Shown: piece by piece, positions 8,598-16,707 of the stretch | Numbering within the stretch: position 1 is the stretch's first letter | Layout: each line of letters begins with the position of its first letter | Notes under the pieces: generated by a model | Database searches by the model: none | The model's input: the letters and a program-made list of their open reading frames with translations, nothing else | Told to the model about the DNA's origin: nothing | Position numbers and translations under genes: made by a program | Source of the DNA: Paenibacillus allorhizosphaerae | GTDB taxonomy: Bacteria > Bacillota > Bacilli > Paenibacillales > NBRC-103111 | NCBI RefSeq assembly: GCF_910594985.1 | Contig: NZ_CAJVCE010000007.1 | Location: 62,001 to 126,000, forward strand | Reading direction: 5' to 3' | Length of the DNA: 64,000 nt

Positions 8598-10403
8598 TTA
8601 TTGCGGCTGGCGCGTGGAATCTGTCGTTTTAGTCAGGCTCAAACGGCGTGTCATCGCCAGAAACGGACGCCGAACCAACAGATCGTACATAGCTTTGGCG
8701 TTAAACGGAATGAACGGCCACATGTAAGGCGTGTTATAAGCGCGCTGCAGGGTTAGGAAAACAAGCCATACCGTGCAGCCGATTACAAAGCCGGGAACTT
8801 GGAACACGGCCGTTGCGATGAGCAGCAGCAGTCTCGATATGCGGTTCGCCAAACTAAGCTCATAGCTTGGTGTCGCAAACGTGCCTATGGCCGCTACGGC
8901 AAGATACAAAATGACCTCATTGACGAACAGCCCCGTCTTCACGGCTATATCTCCGATCAATATGGCGGCAACCAGCCCCATCGCCGTTGCCAGTGGAGTC
9001 GGCGTATGCACGGCGGCCATCCGCATAAGATCAATGCCTAGCTCGGCTATTAAAAATTGTCCCAGCAGCGGGATTTCCGCGATCTTCTGCGGTCCGAGAA
9101 AATCGAGTCCCGCGGGCTTAAGACCGGGCATGCTTACGATCAAATACCATAGCGGCAGCAAAAAGATAGACGCAGCGATCCCGATATACCGAACCCACCG
9201 CAAGTAGGATCCGACCAGCGGCGTTTGCCTGTATTCTTCCGCATGCTGCACATGGTGGAAAAACGTCGTAGGCAAAATCATAACCGAAGGCGACGTATCG
9301 ACGAAGACGATCAGATGGCCTTCGAGCAAATGCGCCGATACGACGTCCGGCCGCTCGGAATACCGCACCATCGGGTACGGATTCCAGCCTTTGCCCATAA
9401 TCGACTCTTCCAGTTGTTTTTCCGCAAGCGGTACACCATCGACCTGCACCTGCTTGATTTTGTCCCTTACCGCCTCGACTAAACTCAAATCACATATATC
9501 CTTGATATATCCGATGCACACGTCGGTTTGCGTCCGCGCGCCGACCTGCATGATTTCCAGCGTCAGCTTCGGATCGCGGATTCTGCGTCGTACCAGCGTA
9601 ACGTTCGTGAGCAGCGTCTCTACGAAACCGTCACGCGAACCGCGAACGACCCGTTCGAGATCCGGCTCTTCCGTCGAGCGGACGGGGAATGTTTTGGCAT
9701 CGACGAGTACGGCCTCGTCTTGTCCTTCGAAGAAGAAAGCCGTACCTCCCATTGCCACGTTATCTACCGCTTCCTTCAGCTTGCTTGTCCGCTTGACTTG
9801 AATGTGCGGAATGAGCGCTTCATCGAATAGTCCGATGACGCCGCGTCCCCGCGCGCCGCTGTCCGTATCCCTTTCATTCTCTTCTGACCGCTTGCTTCTA
9901 TCTTCCACGTTTCCGCCATGCCGCGATCCTGTCCTTAGATCCGCGTAATGGTGTTCATCCCTTTTTTCCGAACTGCGCTCCCCGCTCGCATAAGAGAGCC
10001 GCGCCAATATTTCGGTCAGCACTTCATCCTTCGCAAATCCGTTGTAGTAAAAAATGCCTGTCTTTTGGCCGCCAAAAACCATTTCGCGAAATACGACGTC
10101 AAAGCTTTGGTTAAAGCCGACGGTTGCTTCCAGCGATTGCTTCAACTCATCGAAATTATCCGGGATTACGGTATTGTGATCCAATTTCCGGCCGGCTGCG
10201 TGTTTCGTTTGCCGCTGCTGCTTCGGATGCTCATCCGGTGCTCCGCCTCCTTGATCATCCTGCGCTTTGGCATGCACCGGCTTACTTTGTTCCCCGATAA
10301 TGTTGCCTTCGGCGTCAATAATGAGCGCAGTCTCCTTGTCCCGATCCGGTTGCGAAACGGTTTTGCCTTTGACGAGTTTGGCCCGTTTCATCTGCTTGTA
10401 CAT
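8598..10403 (-). CDS. spoVAF: stage V sporulation protein AF (GerA-family membrane protein)
   Basis: 601 residues, markedly longer than the roughly 490 of Bacillus SpoVAF. The GerAA/SpoVAF core is clear: a soluble part with IRDPKLTLEIMQVGARTQTD and VCIGYIKDICD, then several C-terminal membrane segments (about residues 370-560), including PLVGSYLRWVRYIGIAAS. Two regions look added: a polar N-terminal stretch (about 1-75) and a strongly charged low-complexity insert at about 142-188 rich in Ser, Arg, Glu and Asp. The family associates with the SpoVA calcium-dipicolinate channel in the inner spore membrane. ATG at 10403 has a good AGGAGGAAGG site. Confidence 0.9.
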   Translation of the reverse strand: MYKQMKRAKLVKGKTVSQPDRDKETALIIDAEGNIIGEQSKPVHAKAQDDQGGGAPDEHPKQQRQTKHAAGRKLDHNTVIPDNFDELKQSLEATVGFNQSFDVVFREMVFGGQKTGIFYYNGFAKDEVLTEILARLSYASGERSSEKRDEHHYADLRTGSRHGGNVEDRSKRSEENERDTDSGARGRGVIGLFDEALIPHIQVKRTSKLKEAVDNVAMGGTAFFFEGQDEAVLVDAKTFPVRSTEEPDLERVVRGSRDGFVETLLTNVTLVRRRIRDPKLTLEIMQVGARTQTDVCIGYIKDICDLSLVEAVRDKIKQVQVDGVPLAEKQLEESIMGKGWNPYPMVRYSERPDVVSAHLLEGHLIVFVDTSPSVMILPTTFFHHVQHAEEYRQTPLVGSYLRWVRYIGIAASIFLLPLWYLIVSMPGLKPAGLDFLGPQKIAEIPLLGQFLIAELGIDLMRMAAVHTPTPLATAMGLVAAILIGDIAVKTGLFVNEVILYLAVAAIGTFATPSYELSLANRISRLLLLIATAVFQVPGFVIGCTVWLVFLTLQRAYNTPYMWPFIPFNAKAMYDLLVRRPFLAMTRRLSLTKTTDSTRQPQ

Positions 10404-10431
10404 CGTGTCCTTCCTCCTATCGTTTATTTCT

Positions 10432-10854
10432 TTAACCCAGCACGCCGAGCCAATCGATAATGGAACCGATCACTTTGCCGAAAATCATCGCCATCAGCAT
10501 CCAAATCATGTAGGACTCCATCCCAATTCGTTTGGCAAGGATAGGTAATACGTTTATGACTTCCGTCAATGCGGCGGCGAGCATTCCGACAAAGCAACCG
10601 GCAAAAACGCCGAATAACGCAGCCGACATTGGAAACAAGGCGTATGACCAATCGAAGAAATCCGTAAATGTAAAAAACAAGGAGCCCAGTACGACGGCAC
10701 CTTCATAAAAACGAATATATCCGTAAGACTTTGTCGTCTGGGCCAGCCTTGGAATCACGTCGAGCACAACGAGAAAAGCAACCATCCCGCTCCCGACGGC
10801 AAGCCCGCCGCCAATGCCGATCAAAATCTGCAGACACCCGCTTACGATTCCCAC
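10432..10854 (-). CDS. spoVAB: stage V sporulation protein AB
   Basis: 140 residues, almost entirely hydrophobic with four or five predicted membrane segments, as in SpoVAB (for example IGIGGGLAVGSGMVAFLVVL and FVGMLAAALTEVINVLPIL). It belongs to the operon for uptake of calcium-dipicolinate into the forespore and its release at germination. The GTG start shares its G with the last base of the spoVAA stop codon TAG, so translation is tightly coupled. spoVAF follows after 28 bp. Confidence 0.93.
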   Translation of the reverse strand: MGIVSGCLQILIGIGGGLAVGSGMVAFLVVLDVIPRLAQTTKSYGYIRFYEGAVVLGSLFFTFTDFFDWSYALFPMSAALFGVFAGCFVGMLAAALTEVINVLPILAKRIGMESYMIWMLMAMIFGKVIGSIIDWLGVLG

Positions 10855-11501
10855 TACTTCGCCCCCTTGCTTTCTTGCTCGGCTTTTTCGTGAATTTTCC
10901 CGTATTCTTCGGTAATGACGTAATGGTTTACGTTTTCTTGATACATGAACATTTCTACTTCCAGCGGGCTCGGCTCTTCGTTGAATTTTTTCTTGAACAA
11001 ATGATTAAAGAACACGATCATCCCGATGCCGATACCGATCGAGTACGGAATTTGCAGAAGCAGCGGGTGCTCCGCTTCTTTTCCGGTAAGCAGCCGATAG
11101 ATGCGCCTATGCACTTCCGCCATGCTGACATCGGCATGAAAATTCATAATCGCCAGCCCCGAACCGATAAACAGCAGCACGCACACCATGGTAATGAGCA
11201 GCAGCTTCGGCGGTTTCGGCGAGTCATACACTTCGACCAGAATATGCGGTTCGCCGTAATGCTCGATCTCCAGTTCGGGGTACAAAGCTTTGACTTTCCG
11301 GACAATCATCATCATATCGATCAGTACGAGATTGCCGTCGTGCTGTTCAGGCCGAAACAGAAGAACCCGTTTCAATTCGTTCTCATACTCCGGGTCCACG
11401 ATGAGCTGGGCGATATCGCCGAGCAGGACGCTTTCTCCTTTGCGCACCCGCATTCTTTTGCGTAAACGAAGATACAGGGTTGGGATCGATGCTCGCGACA
11501 T
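10854..11501 (-). CDS. spoVAA: stage V sporulation protein AA
   Basis: About 215 residues: a soluble N-terminal half (SIPTLYLRLRKRMRV, LGDIAQLIVDPE) and two membrane segments in the C-terminal half (LLLITMVCVLLFIGSGLAIM and IPYSIGIGIGMIVFF). This is the SpoVAA arrangement. Start MSRASIP at 11501 follows GGGAGG; the ORF is open to 11528. It opens a shortened spoVA operon, AA-AB-AF. The channel genes spoVAC, AD and AE that lie between AB and AF in Bacillus subtilis are absent here. The sigma-G-type promoter at 11537-11565 fits late forespore expression. Confidence 0.92.
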   Translation of the reverse strand: MSRASIPTLYLRLRKRMRVRKGESVLLGDIAQLIVDPEYENELKRVLLFRPEQHDGNLVLIDMMMIVRKVKALYPELEIEHYGEPHILVEVYDSPKPPKLLLITMVCVLLFIGSGLAIMNFHADVSMAEVHRRIYRLLTGKEAEHPLLLQIPYSIGIGIGMIVFFNHLFKKKFNEEPSPLEVEMFMYQENVNHYVITEEYGKIHEKAEQESKGAK

Positions 11502-11536
11502 GTAACCGAATCCTCCCTTGCAAAGCATTTATTCCG

Positions 11537-11565
11537 TAGTATGGGTAAAATTTATCGTTCGATAC
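11537..11565 (-). promoter_or_regulatory. sigma-G-type promoter of spoVA
   Basis: Minus strand: CATACTA (-10, 11537-11543), a perfect match to the forespore sigma-G -10 element, with GTATC (-35, 11561-11565) 17 bases upstream. It is about 36 bp before the spoVAA start, and spoVA is a sigma-G operon in Bacillus subtilis. Confidence 0.7.
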
Positions 11566-11680
11566 GACGGTGCCGTGTGGCAAAAAATTCTCGGTTTTTT
11601 ATGCATAAAAAAAATGATTCCGACACACCGTATAACCAAGTACAACAAATACCAATATCATCACAAGGAAGGTGTCAAGC

Positions 11681-11896
11681 ATGGCGAAAACAGCATTAAC
11701 GCTTGTTATCATTGGGGCACTGAATTGGCTGCTTGTGGGATTGTTCGAATGGGATTTGGTTTCGGCATTGTTCGGCGGGGACGCGCACCGCGAGTCCTCC
11801 GGTCTCAGCCGCATCGTGTACACGCTCGTTGGATTAGCGGGGCTATACTGCATCGGGTTCCTGTTCCGGGACGACGTTCGCAGAGCCGCGAGGTAA
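11681..11896 (+). CDS. DUF378 small membrane protein
   Basis: 71 residues with two hydrophobic segments, LTLVIIGALNWLLVGLFEWDLV and RIVYTLVGLAGLYCIGFLF, joined by a polar loop. The GALNWLLVG signature is typical of DUF378 (YuzA-like) proteins; the function of the family is unknown. ATG at 11681 follows AAGGAAGG; a GTG nine bases upstream is less likely. It is one of the few plus-strand genes and shares a bidirectional terminator with the converging lipoprotein gene. Confidence 0.88.
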   Translation: MAKTALTLVIIGALNWLLVGLFEWDLVSALFGGDAHRESSGLSRIVYTLVGLAGLYCIGFLFRDDVRRAAR

Positions 11897-11908
11897 TATA
11901 TCTCCAAA

Positions 11909-11956
11909 CAAAAAGATCGCTCACCCGCCGCAAAGGCAAGGAGAGCGATCTTTTTG
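11909..11956. terminator. bidirectional terminator
   Basis: AAAAAGATCGCTC and GAGCGATCTTTTT form a long stem with A/T tracts on both sides, so it can end transcripts from the DUF378 gene (plus) and the substrate-binding lipoprotein gene (minus). Confidence 0.88.
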
Positions 11957-13288
11957 TTATTTTTTGGCCGCTGCTGCCGCTTCAAGCTCCTGAATTTTTT
12001 TGTTGGCGCGTTCTGCGGCTTCTCGGAGCAGCGTATTCGTATCTTTTTTGTTTACAATCGCATCCCGGATGCCCGTATTCAGCTCTCCGCTCGCGGTAGC
12101 TGTATACTTGCTGTAAGCCCCGAGCAGCGAATAATTTTCCGGTTGAAGCGCTTTCACATTTTTGCCTTTATAAAGCGAGTTCTCCGTACCAAACTGCGCT
12201 CTAATCGATTTATTGGTCAAAGCGCTAAGGAATTTTCCGTCTTTCACGTTTTTGAGCTGAAATTCATCGGATGTCAGGTATGCGATCGCTTCGAACGCAT
12301 CGTCCCGTTTCTCGGCTTGCGAAGTAATGTAGAAGTAGGCCGGATACGGCTGCGGACCTGCTTGAGGCGCGTCTTTGAAGACTGGGAATGAGGCGATATC
12401 GAAATTCATGTCCTGTACTTCCTTCTCGTTATGAAGGGCCGTCGTCGCTAGGAACATCGATATATTGCGATTTTTGAAGAAGCGGTTTCTTTCAGCCGAT
12501 TCGGACAGGTCGCCCGTTTTGAATACCTCAAAGCCGGGTACTCTGTAGAAACGGATCAAATTGTCTACAAACGTTTTCCAGCGTTCGTCCTTATCGAAGG
12601 TAGCCGTTTTGTCCGGCCCGACAAGGGGGATCGACATTTGGTTCATCGTCGCCAGATGGCCGTACGACGAACCGAGTCCGTAATACTGCGTGCCGCTGTC
12701 GTTGCGCGTCATCTTCTTGCTGAGCTCGAACAATTCGTCCCAAGTCATGCCGTCCTTCGGATAAGGAACGCCGAACTTGTCGAACAAATCTTTATTATAA
12801 TAAATAGCTGATGGCGGCACATACACCGGTATGCCGTAAATCCCTTTTCCACCGGTTACTTTGCGCGCGGCATCCACCATTGCCGGATCGAGCCGGCTTA
12901 GGTCGAAGTTAAACTTCTTGATTTCCGGACTGATGTCGGATTCCAGACCCCAATCCAGTAAATGAGCCTGCGAAGCCCCGATCGATGCGTACACGATGTC
13001 GATTTTTTGCCCGGACGTTATGAGTTCCTGCGTTTTGCCCGAGTTAATGAATTTGAGCGTGATATGCGGAAATTTCTTTTGAATCGGATCACCGAACGTT
13101 TTAAAAAAGTCCTCCTCGGGCCAGTCCGCCGGAAACGGATGGTATACTACGAGTTCTACAGGATCTTTTTTTACATTGCCGCCTTCACCACTTTTACCTG
13201 GTGCGTTTTGCGTGGAGCATCCGGTGATGAGGAGAGTAGTCACGAGCATGGATGATACCGTGAAACGGTACATTGTTGTGCCGATCAT
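11957..13288 (-). CDS. extracellular solute-binding lipoprotein of an ABC importer
   Basis: 443 residues. A signal peptide ends in the lipobox LLITGC (Cys about 24), so the mature protein is anchored to the outer face of the membrane. The rest is a family-1 periplasmic-binding fold (YGIPVYVPPSAIYYNKDLFDKFG, MTWDELFELSKKM), the type that binds oligosaccharides or similar ligands. The C-terminus ends in an Ala/Lys-rich tail. No permease or ATPase gene is nearby, so its transporter partners must be elsewhere. It interrupts the sigF-spoVAA adjacency found in Bacillus, suggesting an insertion. The ligand cannot be told from the sequence. Confidence 0.88.
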   Translation of the reverse strand: MIGTTMYRFTVSSMLVTTLLITGCSTQNAPGKSGEGGNVKKDPVELVVYHPFPADWPEEDFFKTFGDPIQKKFPHITLKFINSGKTQELITSGQKIDIVYASIGASQAHLLDWGLESDISPEIKKFNFDLSRLDPAMVDAARKVTGGKGIYGIPVYVPPSAIYYNKDLFDKFGVPYPKDGMTWDELFELSKKMTRNDSGTQYYGLGSSYGHLATMNQMSIPLVGPDKTATFDKDERWKTFVDNLIRFYRVPGFEVFKTGDLSESAERNRFFKNRNISMFLATTALHNEKEVQDMNFDIASFPVFKDAPQAGPQPYPAYFYITSQAEKRDDAFEAIAYLTSDEFQLKNVKDGKFLSALTNKSIRAQFGTENSLYKGKNVKALQPENYSLLGAYSKYTATASGELNTGIRDAIVNKKDTNTLLREAAERANKKIQELEAAAAAKK

Positions 13289-13396
13289 CTAATTTAACCC
13301 CTCCGATTCAATTGTCAAATATCGTTCACATTTTGTATTATCTCATTTTATGCACACGCTTTCAATACATATAATGGATATTTTATATATCCATTC

Positions 13397-13618
13397 TTAC
13401 TCTCGAAGCGCCTCCTTGAGTTTGCTTGACATTCGTTCCGGTGTGCTGGAATTCCGCAATTTCCGCAGCTTGGCCAGCTCGCTGCGCATGCGATCCGCGC
13501 TATCCTTCAACTGCTCCAGGCTGCGGATCAGTTCCTCATCCGTGCGTCCGGTTTCCTGGAACAATCGCTCCAAACCGGATTTTAACGTTTCGTAAGACGA
13601 TTGATATGAAATACTCAT
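13397..13618 (-). CDS. small coiled-coil protein of unknown function
   Basis: 73 residues, highly charged and helical, with heptad-like spacing of Leu (LKSGLERLF, LIRSLEQLKDSADRMRSELAKL). It resembles no family I recognise. ATG at 13618 is preceded by GGGGGAG, a convincing ribosome-binding site, which supports it as a real gene. It lies just downstream of the sigF terminator on the same strand and upstream of the lipoprotein gene. Confidence 0.65.
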   Translation of the reverse strand: MSISYQSSYETLKSGLERLFQETGRTDEELIRSLEQLKDSADRMRSELAKLRKLRNSSTPERMSSKLKEALRE

Positions 13619-13666
13619 GTTGGTTCTCCCCCAGCTGATGCCATTATGTTTCTATCATACTATCAC

Positions 13667-13705
13667 AAAAAAAGAAGACCAGCACAGCTATTGAGCTATC
13701 TGGTC
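13667..13705 (-). terminator. terminator of the spoIIA operon
   Basis: GACCAG...AGCT / AGCT...CTGGTC stem followed by TTCTTTTTTT on the minus strand. The stem includes the sigF stop codon, so the operon ends immediately after sigF. Confidence 0.85.
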
Positions 13706-14443
13706 TTTGATCGATTGCAATATTTTCTTCTCCAATCGGGATACCTGCACTTGGGAGATGCCGAGCCGCATCGCCACTTCCGACTGTGTCTGATCGCGGA
13801 AATAGCGGAGATAGACGATAAGTCGTTCCCGCTCGCTGAGCGTCCCGATCGCTTCGTTCAGCGCCAGTTTGTCAAACCATTTGTCCTGGCCTTCGTCCGA
13901 TATTTGATCCATGAGCGTAATCGGGTCGCCGTCATTTTCAAACACAGTCTCATGAATAGAAGAGAGCGGTTTGTTCGCCTCCTGCGCGAAGACGACGTCC
14001 TCGGGTGAAATCCCCAGCTCTTCGGCCACTTCCTTGATCGTCGGAAGACGGCCGTTTCGTTTGGACAGCTCGTCCTTCGTCTTCCGTATTTTGTTGGCCA
14101 GTTCTTTCAAGGATCGGCTTACTTTCAGCGTCCCGTCATCCCGCAAGAAACGCTGTATTTCACCGATGATCATCGGCACCGCGTAGGTTGAAAATTTAAC
14201 ATCATACGAAAGATCAAACTTATCCACCGATTTCAACAAGCCGATACAGCCGATTTGAAACAGATCCTCTGCCTCGTACCCGCGGTTCAGAAAACGTTGT
14301 ACCACCGACCAGACCAAGCGGATATTGCAGCCCACAAGCCTTTCCCTGGCGAGATTATCGCCGGATTGGCTCAATGCGATGAGTCTTTTGACTTCAGAAT
14401 CGTCCAAATAGCCGTGCGACGCGTGTTTCAAATCTACATCCAT
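13688..14443 (-). CDS. sigF: forespore RNA polymerase sigma factor sigma-F
   Basis: 251 residues, full length. Regions 2 to 4 of a sigma-70-family factor are present: NIRLVWSVVQRFLNRGYEAEDLFQIGCIGL (region 2), DGTLKVSRSLKELANKIRK (region 3) and SERERLIVYLRYFRDQTQSEVAMRLGISQVQVSRLEKK (region 4, promoter -35 recognition). It is the first compartment-specific sigma factor, active in the forespore after SpoIIAB releases it. Third gene of spoIIAA-spoIIAB-sigF. Confidence 0.98.
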   Translation of the reverse strand: MDVDLKHASHGYLDDSEVKRLIALSQSGDNLARERLVGCNIRLVWSVVQRFLNRGYEAEDLFQIGCIGLLKSVDKFDLSYDVKFSTYAVPMIIGEIQRFLRDDGTLKVSRSLKELANKIRKTKDELSKRNGRLPTIKEVAEELGISPEDVVFAQEANKPLSSIHETVFENDGDPITLMDQISDEGQDKWFDKLALNEAIGTLSERERLIVYLRYFRDQTQSEVAMRLGISQVQVSRLEKKILQSIKDQIAQ

Positions 14444-14455
14444 CTGATCAGACCC

Positions 14456-14902
14456 CTAATTGAACAAAGCTTTTTTCGATTCGATTCGCTTTTTCATTCG
14501 AATGGTGGTACCGGTCCCTACAATGGTTGTAATCTCGATTTCATCCATGAAATTTTCCATAATCGTAAAGCCCATCCCCGAGCGCTCCAGCTCCGGTTTG
14601 GAGGTGTAGAGCGGCGTCTTGGCCAGCTCCAGATCGTCGATGCCGGCTCCGCGGTCCTCTACCGAAAGGAACACGGTATCCCCTTCGATCTCGGCGGTAA
14701 TGGTCACAATCCCGTCCGGGCGGTTATCGTAGCCGTGAATGATCGAGTTCGTCACCGCCTCGGAAACGACGGTCTTGATGTCGGTTAGCTCGTCGAGCGT
14801 CGGATCCAACTGGGAGACGAAAGCAGCAACGGTTACCCGGGCGAACGCCTCGTTCTCAGAACGGCTGGCAAATTGAAGGGTCATAAAATTTCGTTCGCTC
14901 AT
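14456..14902 (-). CDS. spoIIAB: anti-sigma-F factor and SpoIIAA kinase
   Basis: 148 residues of the GHKL ATPase/kinase fold: N-box [14 protein letters not shown]1 box [10 protein letters not shown] and G2 region SGMGFTIM. It binds sigma-F and keeps it inactive, and phosphorylates SpoIIAA. Its ATG overlaps the spoIIAA stop codon (ATGA), giving translational coupling that fixes the stoichiometry on which the partner switch depends. Only 12 bp separate it from sigF. Confidence 0.98.
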   Translation of the reverse strand: MSERNFMTLQFASRSENEAFARVTVAAFVSQLDPTLDELTDIKTVVSEAVTNSIIHGYDNRPDGIVTITAEIEGDTVFLSVEDRGAGIDDLELAKTPLYTSKPELERSGMGFTIMENFMDEIEITTIVGTGTTIRMKKRIESKKALFN

Positions 14903-15252
14903 GATACGACCTCCAGACTATGAAGCGCTTGTCTTTCATTTTCTTGGATGGACAAAATTTTGAACAGCCCCGACATTTCAAACAACCGGTATACGGCAGG
15001 ATTCACATTGCAGACGACCATTTTTCCGCCCTTCGCGGTGATCAGCTTGTATCGCCCGAGAATGACGCCTAGACCGGAGCTATCCATGAACGACAAATCT
15101 TTCAAGCTTAAAATGATATGGCTGCTGTTCCCCCGCATGATCGCCTCTTCCATACGGGTTTTTACCGACTCGGCCGTATGATGGTCCAGCTCGCCTTTGA
15201 GCCGCACGATCAATGCTTTGCGGTAATGCTCCAATTCAATTTGTAAACTCAA
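14899..15252 (-). CDS. spoIIAA: anti-anti-sigma-F factor
   Basis: 117 residues, STAS domain. The phosphorylatable serine is in [15 protein letters not shown], as in SpoIIAA (Ser58). The unphosphorylated form displaces sigma-F from SpoIIAB. Translation starts at TTG (15252), preceded by AAGGAG at 15263-15268; the nearby ATG is out of frame. The upstream leader contains two hairpin repeats that end 3 bases before this ribosome-binding site, and a sigma-H promoter lies just beyond them. Confidence 0.97.
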   Translation of the reverse strand: MSLQIELEHYRKALIVRLKGELDHHTAESVKTRMEEAIMRGNSSHIILSLKDLSFMDSSGLGVILGRYKLITAKGGKMVVCNVNPAVYRLFEMSGLFKILSIQENERQALHSLEVVS

Positions 15253-15271
15253 AGCTGTTCACTCCTTCCAT

Positions 15272-15361
15272 GTTGCAACTGTTACTCTTGCGCAGCTAGA
15301 GAGTCAGTTGTCAACTGATTGCAACTGTTACTCTTGCACAGCCAGAGAGTCAGTTGTCAAC
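15272..15361. repeat. tandem hairpin element pair A
   Basis: Two 44-nt units, 15272-15315 and 15318-15361 (period 46). Each has the outer arms GTTGCAACTG (ATTGCAACTG in unit 2) and CAGTTGTCAAC, enclosing 23 nt in which ACTCT pairs with AGAGT around an 11-nt loop. The units differ at three positions (the first arm base and two loop bases). No T-run follows on either strand, so they do not look like terminators. The same outer arms and spacer length recur at 45264-45355. Confidence 0.85.
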
Positions 15362-15375
15362 TTCTTGCACACTCA

Positions 15376-15403
15376 TTTCTACAGCAGGGAAACCTTTTCC
15401 TGC
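15376..15403 (-). promoter_or_regulatory. sigma-H promoter of spoIIAA-spoIIAB-sigF
   Basis: GCAGGAAAA (-35, 15395-15403) matches RnAGGAwWW, and GTAGAAA (-10, 15376-15382) matches RnnGAAT at six of seven positions, with 12 bases between them. Both the elements and the gene they precede are as expected for a sigma-H promoter of spoIIA. The predicted start near 15369 leaves a leader made almost only of the two hairpins. Confidence 0.78.
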
Positions 15404-15405
15404 CC

Positions 15406-15414
15406 CCCGACAAA
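15406..15414 (-). promoter_or_regulatory. Spo0A-box-like site at spoIIA promoter
   Basis: TTTGTCGGG on the minus strand matches seven of nine bases of the 0A box TTTGTCGAA and lies 2 bp upstream of the sigma-H -35 element. A weaker candidate, TGTCGCA, lies at 15446-15452. Spo0A-phosphate activates spoIIA in Bacillus from sites near the -35. Confidence 0.5.
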
Positions 15415-15416
15415 AC

Positions 15417-15449
15417 TAGAAGAAATGCGCTACAAATAGAAGAAATGCG
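15417..15449. repeat. short direct repeat
   Basis: TAGAAGAAATGCG occurs twice with a 20-bp period (15417 and 15437), between dacF and the spoIIA promoter. Its meaning is unknown; the second copy runs into the weak 0A-like site. Confidence 0.6.
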
Positions 15450-15471
15450 ACACATTACGCAGATGTGCAGG

Positions 15472-15502
15472 GACCCCGAAAGATGCTTCGATCTTCGGGG
15501 TC
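15472..15502 (-). terminator. hairpin downstream of dacF
   Basis: GACCCCGAA and TTCGGGGTC form a perfect stem 27 bp after the dacF stop. No T-run follows on the minus strand, so it may only reduce read-through into spoIIA. Confidence 0.45.
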
Positions 15503-15528
15503 TCGCTGCCTGAGCCTAAGTTGTGCCA

Positions 15529-16707
15529 TTAATCAAAGAAAAACATTTTCTTGGCGGTCCGCTTCGTCAAAGTCCACCAGCCGGCTTTTTTTACATCGAC
15601 CGGCGATTCGAGCGCGAACTCGGTCAATACTTCATTGCCTTTATATACAACGATTTTGCCGATCGGCTGTCCGACCGCGATCGGCGCCTTCAGATTCGGC
15701 GCAAGCTGCACCTCGTGGCGTATTCCTTCCCCGGCCTCTCCTTTTTTCAGCAGCAGGCTGTAGGAATGTTTGGCAGTAAGCGGAACGACCGGAACTTCAC
15801 CTTTGCCGATCTTCATTTCTCCCAGTGCATCGCCCTTCTTGTAAATCGGCAGGTTCGTGTATTGGGAGAAAGCATAGTCGAACATTTTGGACACTTCCGC
15901 GTTGCGCGTTTTCGTATCGGGCTCGCCCATGACGACCGAGATCACGCGGAAATTATCGCGCTTCGCCGTAGCGGACAAGCAAAACTTCGCTTCGCTCGTA
16001 TAGCCAGTCTTCAGCCCGTCCGCACCAGTATAGAAGCGCACCAGCTTGTTCGTATTGACAAGCCAAAACGGCTTCGGCGTGTCTTTGCGGAGATAGTCCT
16101 GGTACGCTCCCGTAAACTGCGTAATTTCCTCGTGCTTGAGCAGCTCCTTGGACATTAGCGCAATGTCGTAAGCGGAGGAATAATGCTTGTCCGCCGGGAG
16201 ACCGTTCGGATTGGCAAAATGCGTATTTTTCATCCCGAGCTGCGCAGCGCGCTCATTCATCATCCGTACGAATGCTTCTTCGGAGCCGGAAATTTTTTCG
16301 GCCATGGCAACGGAAGCGTCATTGCCGGAAGCCATGGCGATGCCTTTCAACATATCCTGAACGGTCATTTCTTCGCCAGGTTCCAGAAAAATTTGCGATC
16401 CGCCCATGGAAGCGGCATATTCGCTGGTACGAACTTTTTCGTCGAGTTTGATCTTCCCTTGATCGAGCGCCTCCATGACCAGCAGCATCGTCATAATTTT
16501 CGTGATGCTGGCCGGCGGAAGCTTGGCGTCTTTATTTTTCTCGAAAATGACGGTACCGGTATCCGCATCGATGAGGACCGCCGAAGCCGCATTCGGTGTT
16601 ATATCCACCGGTGCCGGAGCTTTCGCTTCTTCTGCATATGCAGCCGGAAGCGCGAAAAGCAGGAATAGCTGCGCAGTCATAGCGACTTTCAATATTTTGC
16701 TGAACAT
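15529..16707 (-). CDS. dacF: D-alanyl-D-alanine carboxypeptidase, sporulation type
   Basis: About 392 residues, a low-molecular-weight penicillin-binding protein. Signal peptide to about residue 26 (LFALPAAYA); catalytic SITK (Ser about 68), SGN about 128-130 and KTG about 234-236, then the PBP5-type C-terminal beta domain and an amphipathic tail. It trims the terminal D-Ala from peptidoglycan stems and, in Bacillus, contributes to cortex cross-link control in the forespore. It lies immediately upstream of spoIIAA, as in Bacillus. Start is either ATG 16707 or GTG 16710; GGAGGGG lies upstream. Confidence 0.95.
   Translation of the reverse strand: MFSKILKVAMTAQLFLLFALPAAYAEEAKAPAPVDITPNAASAVLIDADTGTVIFEKNKDAKLPPASITKIMTMLLVMEALDQGKIKLDEKVRTSEYAASMGGSQIFLEPGEEMTVQDMLKGIAMASGNDASVAMAEKISGSEEAFVRMMNERAAQLGMKNTHFANPNGLPADKHYSSAYDIALMSKELLKHEEITQFTGAYQDYLRKDTPKPFWLVNTNKLVRFYTGADGLKTGYTSEAKFCLSATAKRDNFRVISVVMGEPDTKTRNAEVSKMFDYAFSQYTNLPIYKKGDALGEMKIGKGEVPVVPLTAKHSYSLLLKKGEAGEGIRHEVQLAPNLKAPIAVGQPIGKIVVYKGNEVLTEFALESPVDVKKAGWWTLTKRTAKKMFFFD

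Noticed and set aside
15272..15361. Integron attC site or CRISPR repeats as explanation of the hairpin pairs
   Set aside because: Arms do not match the attC core sites RYYYAAC/GTTRRRY in the right orientation, no integrase or cassette genes are nearby, and only two units per site without spacers of CRISPR length.
15272..15361. Hairpin pairs as intrinsic terminators of dacF (and of recN at 45264-45355)
   Set aside because: No T-run follows on either strand, and the spoIIA pair lies downstream of the sigma-H promoter, where a terminator would block spoIIAA.
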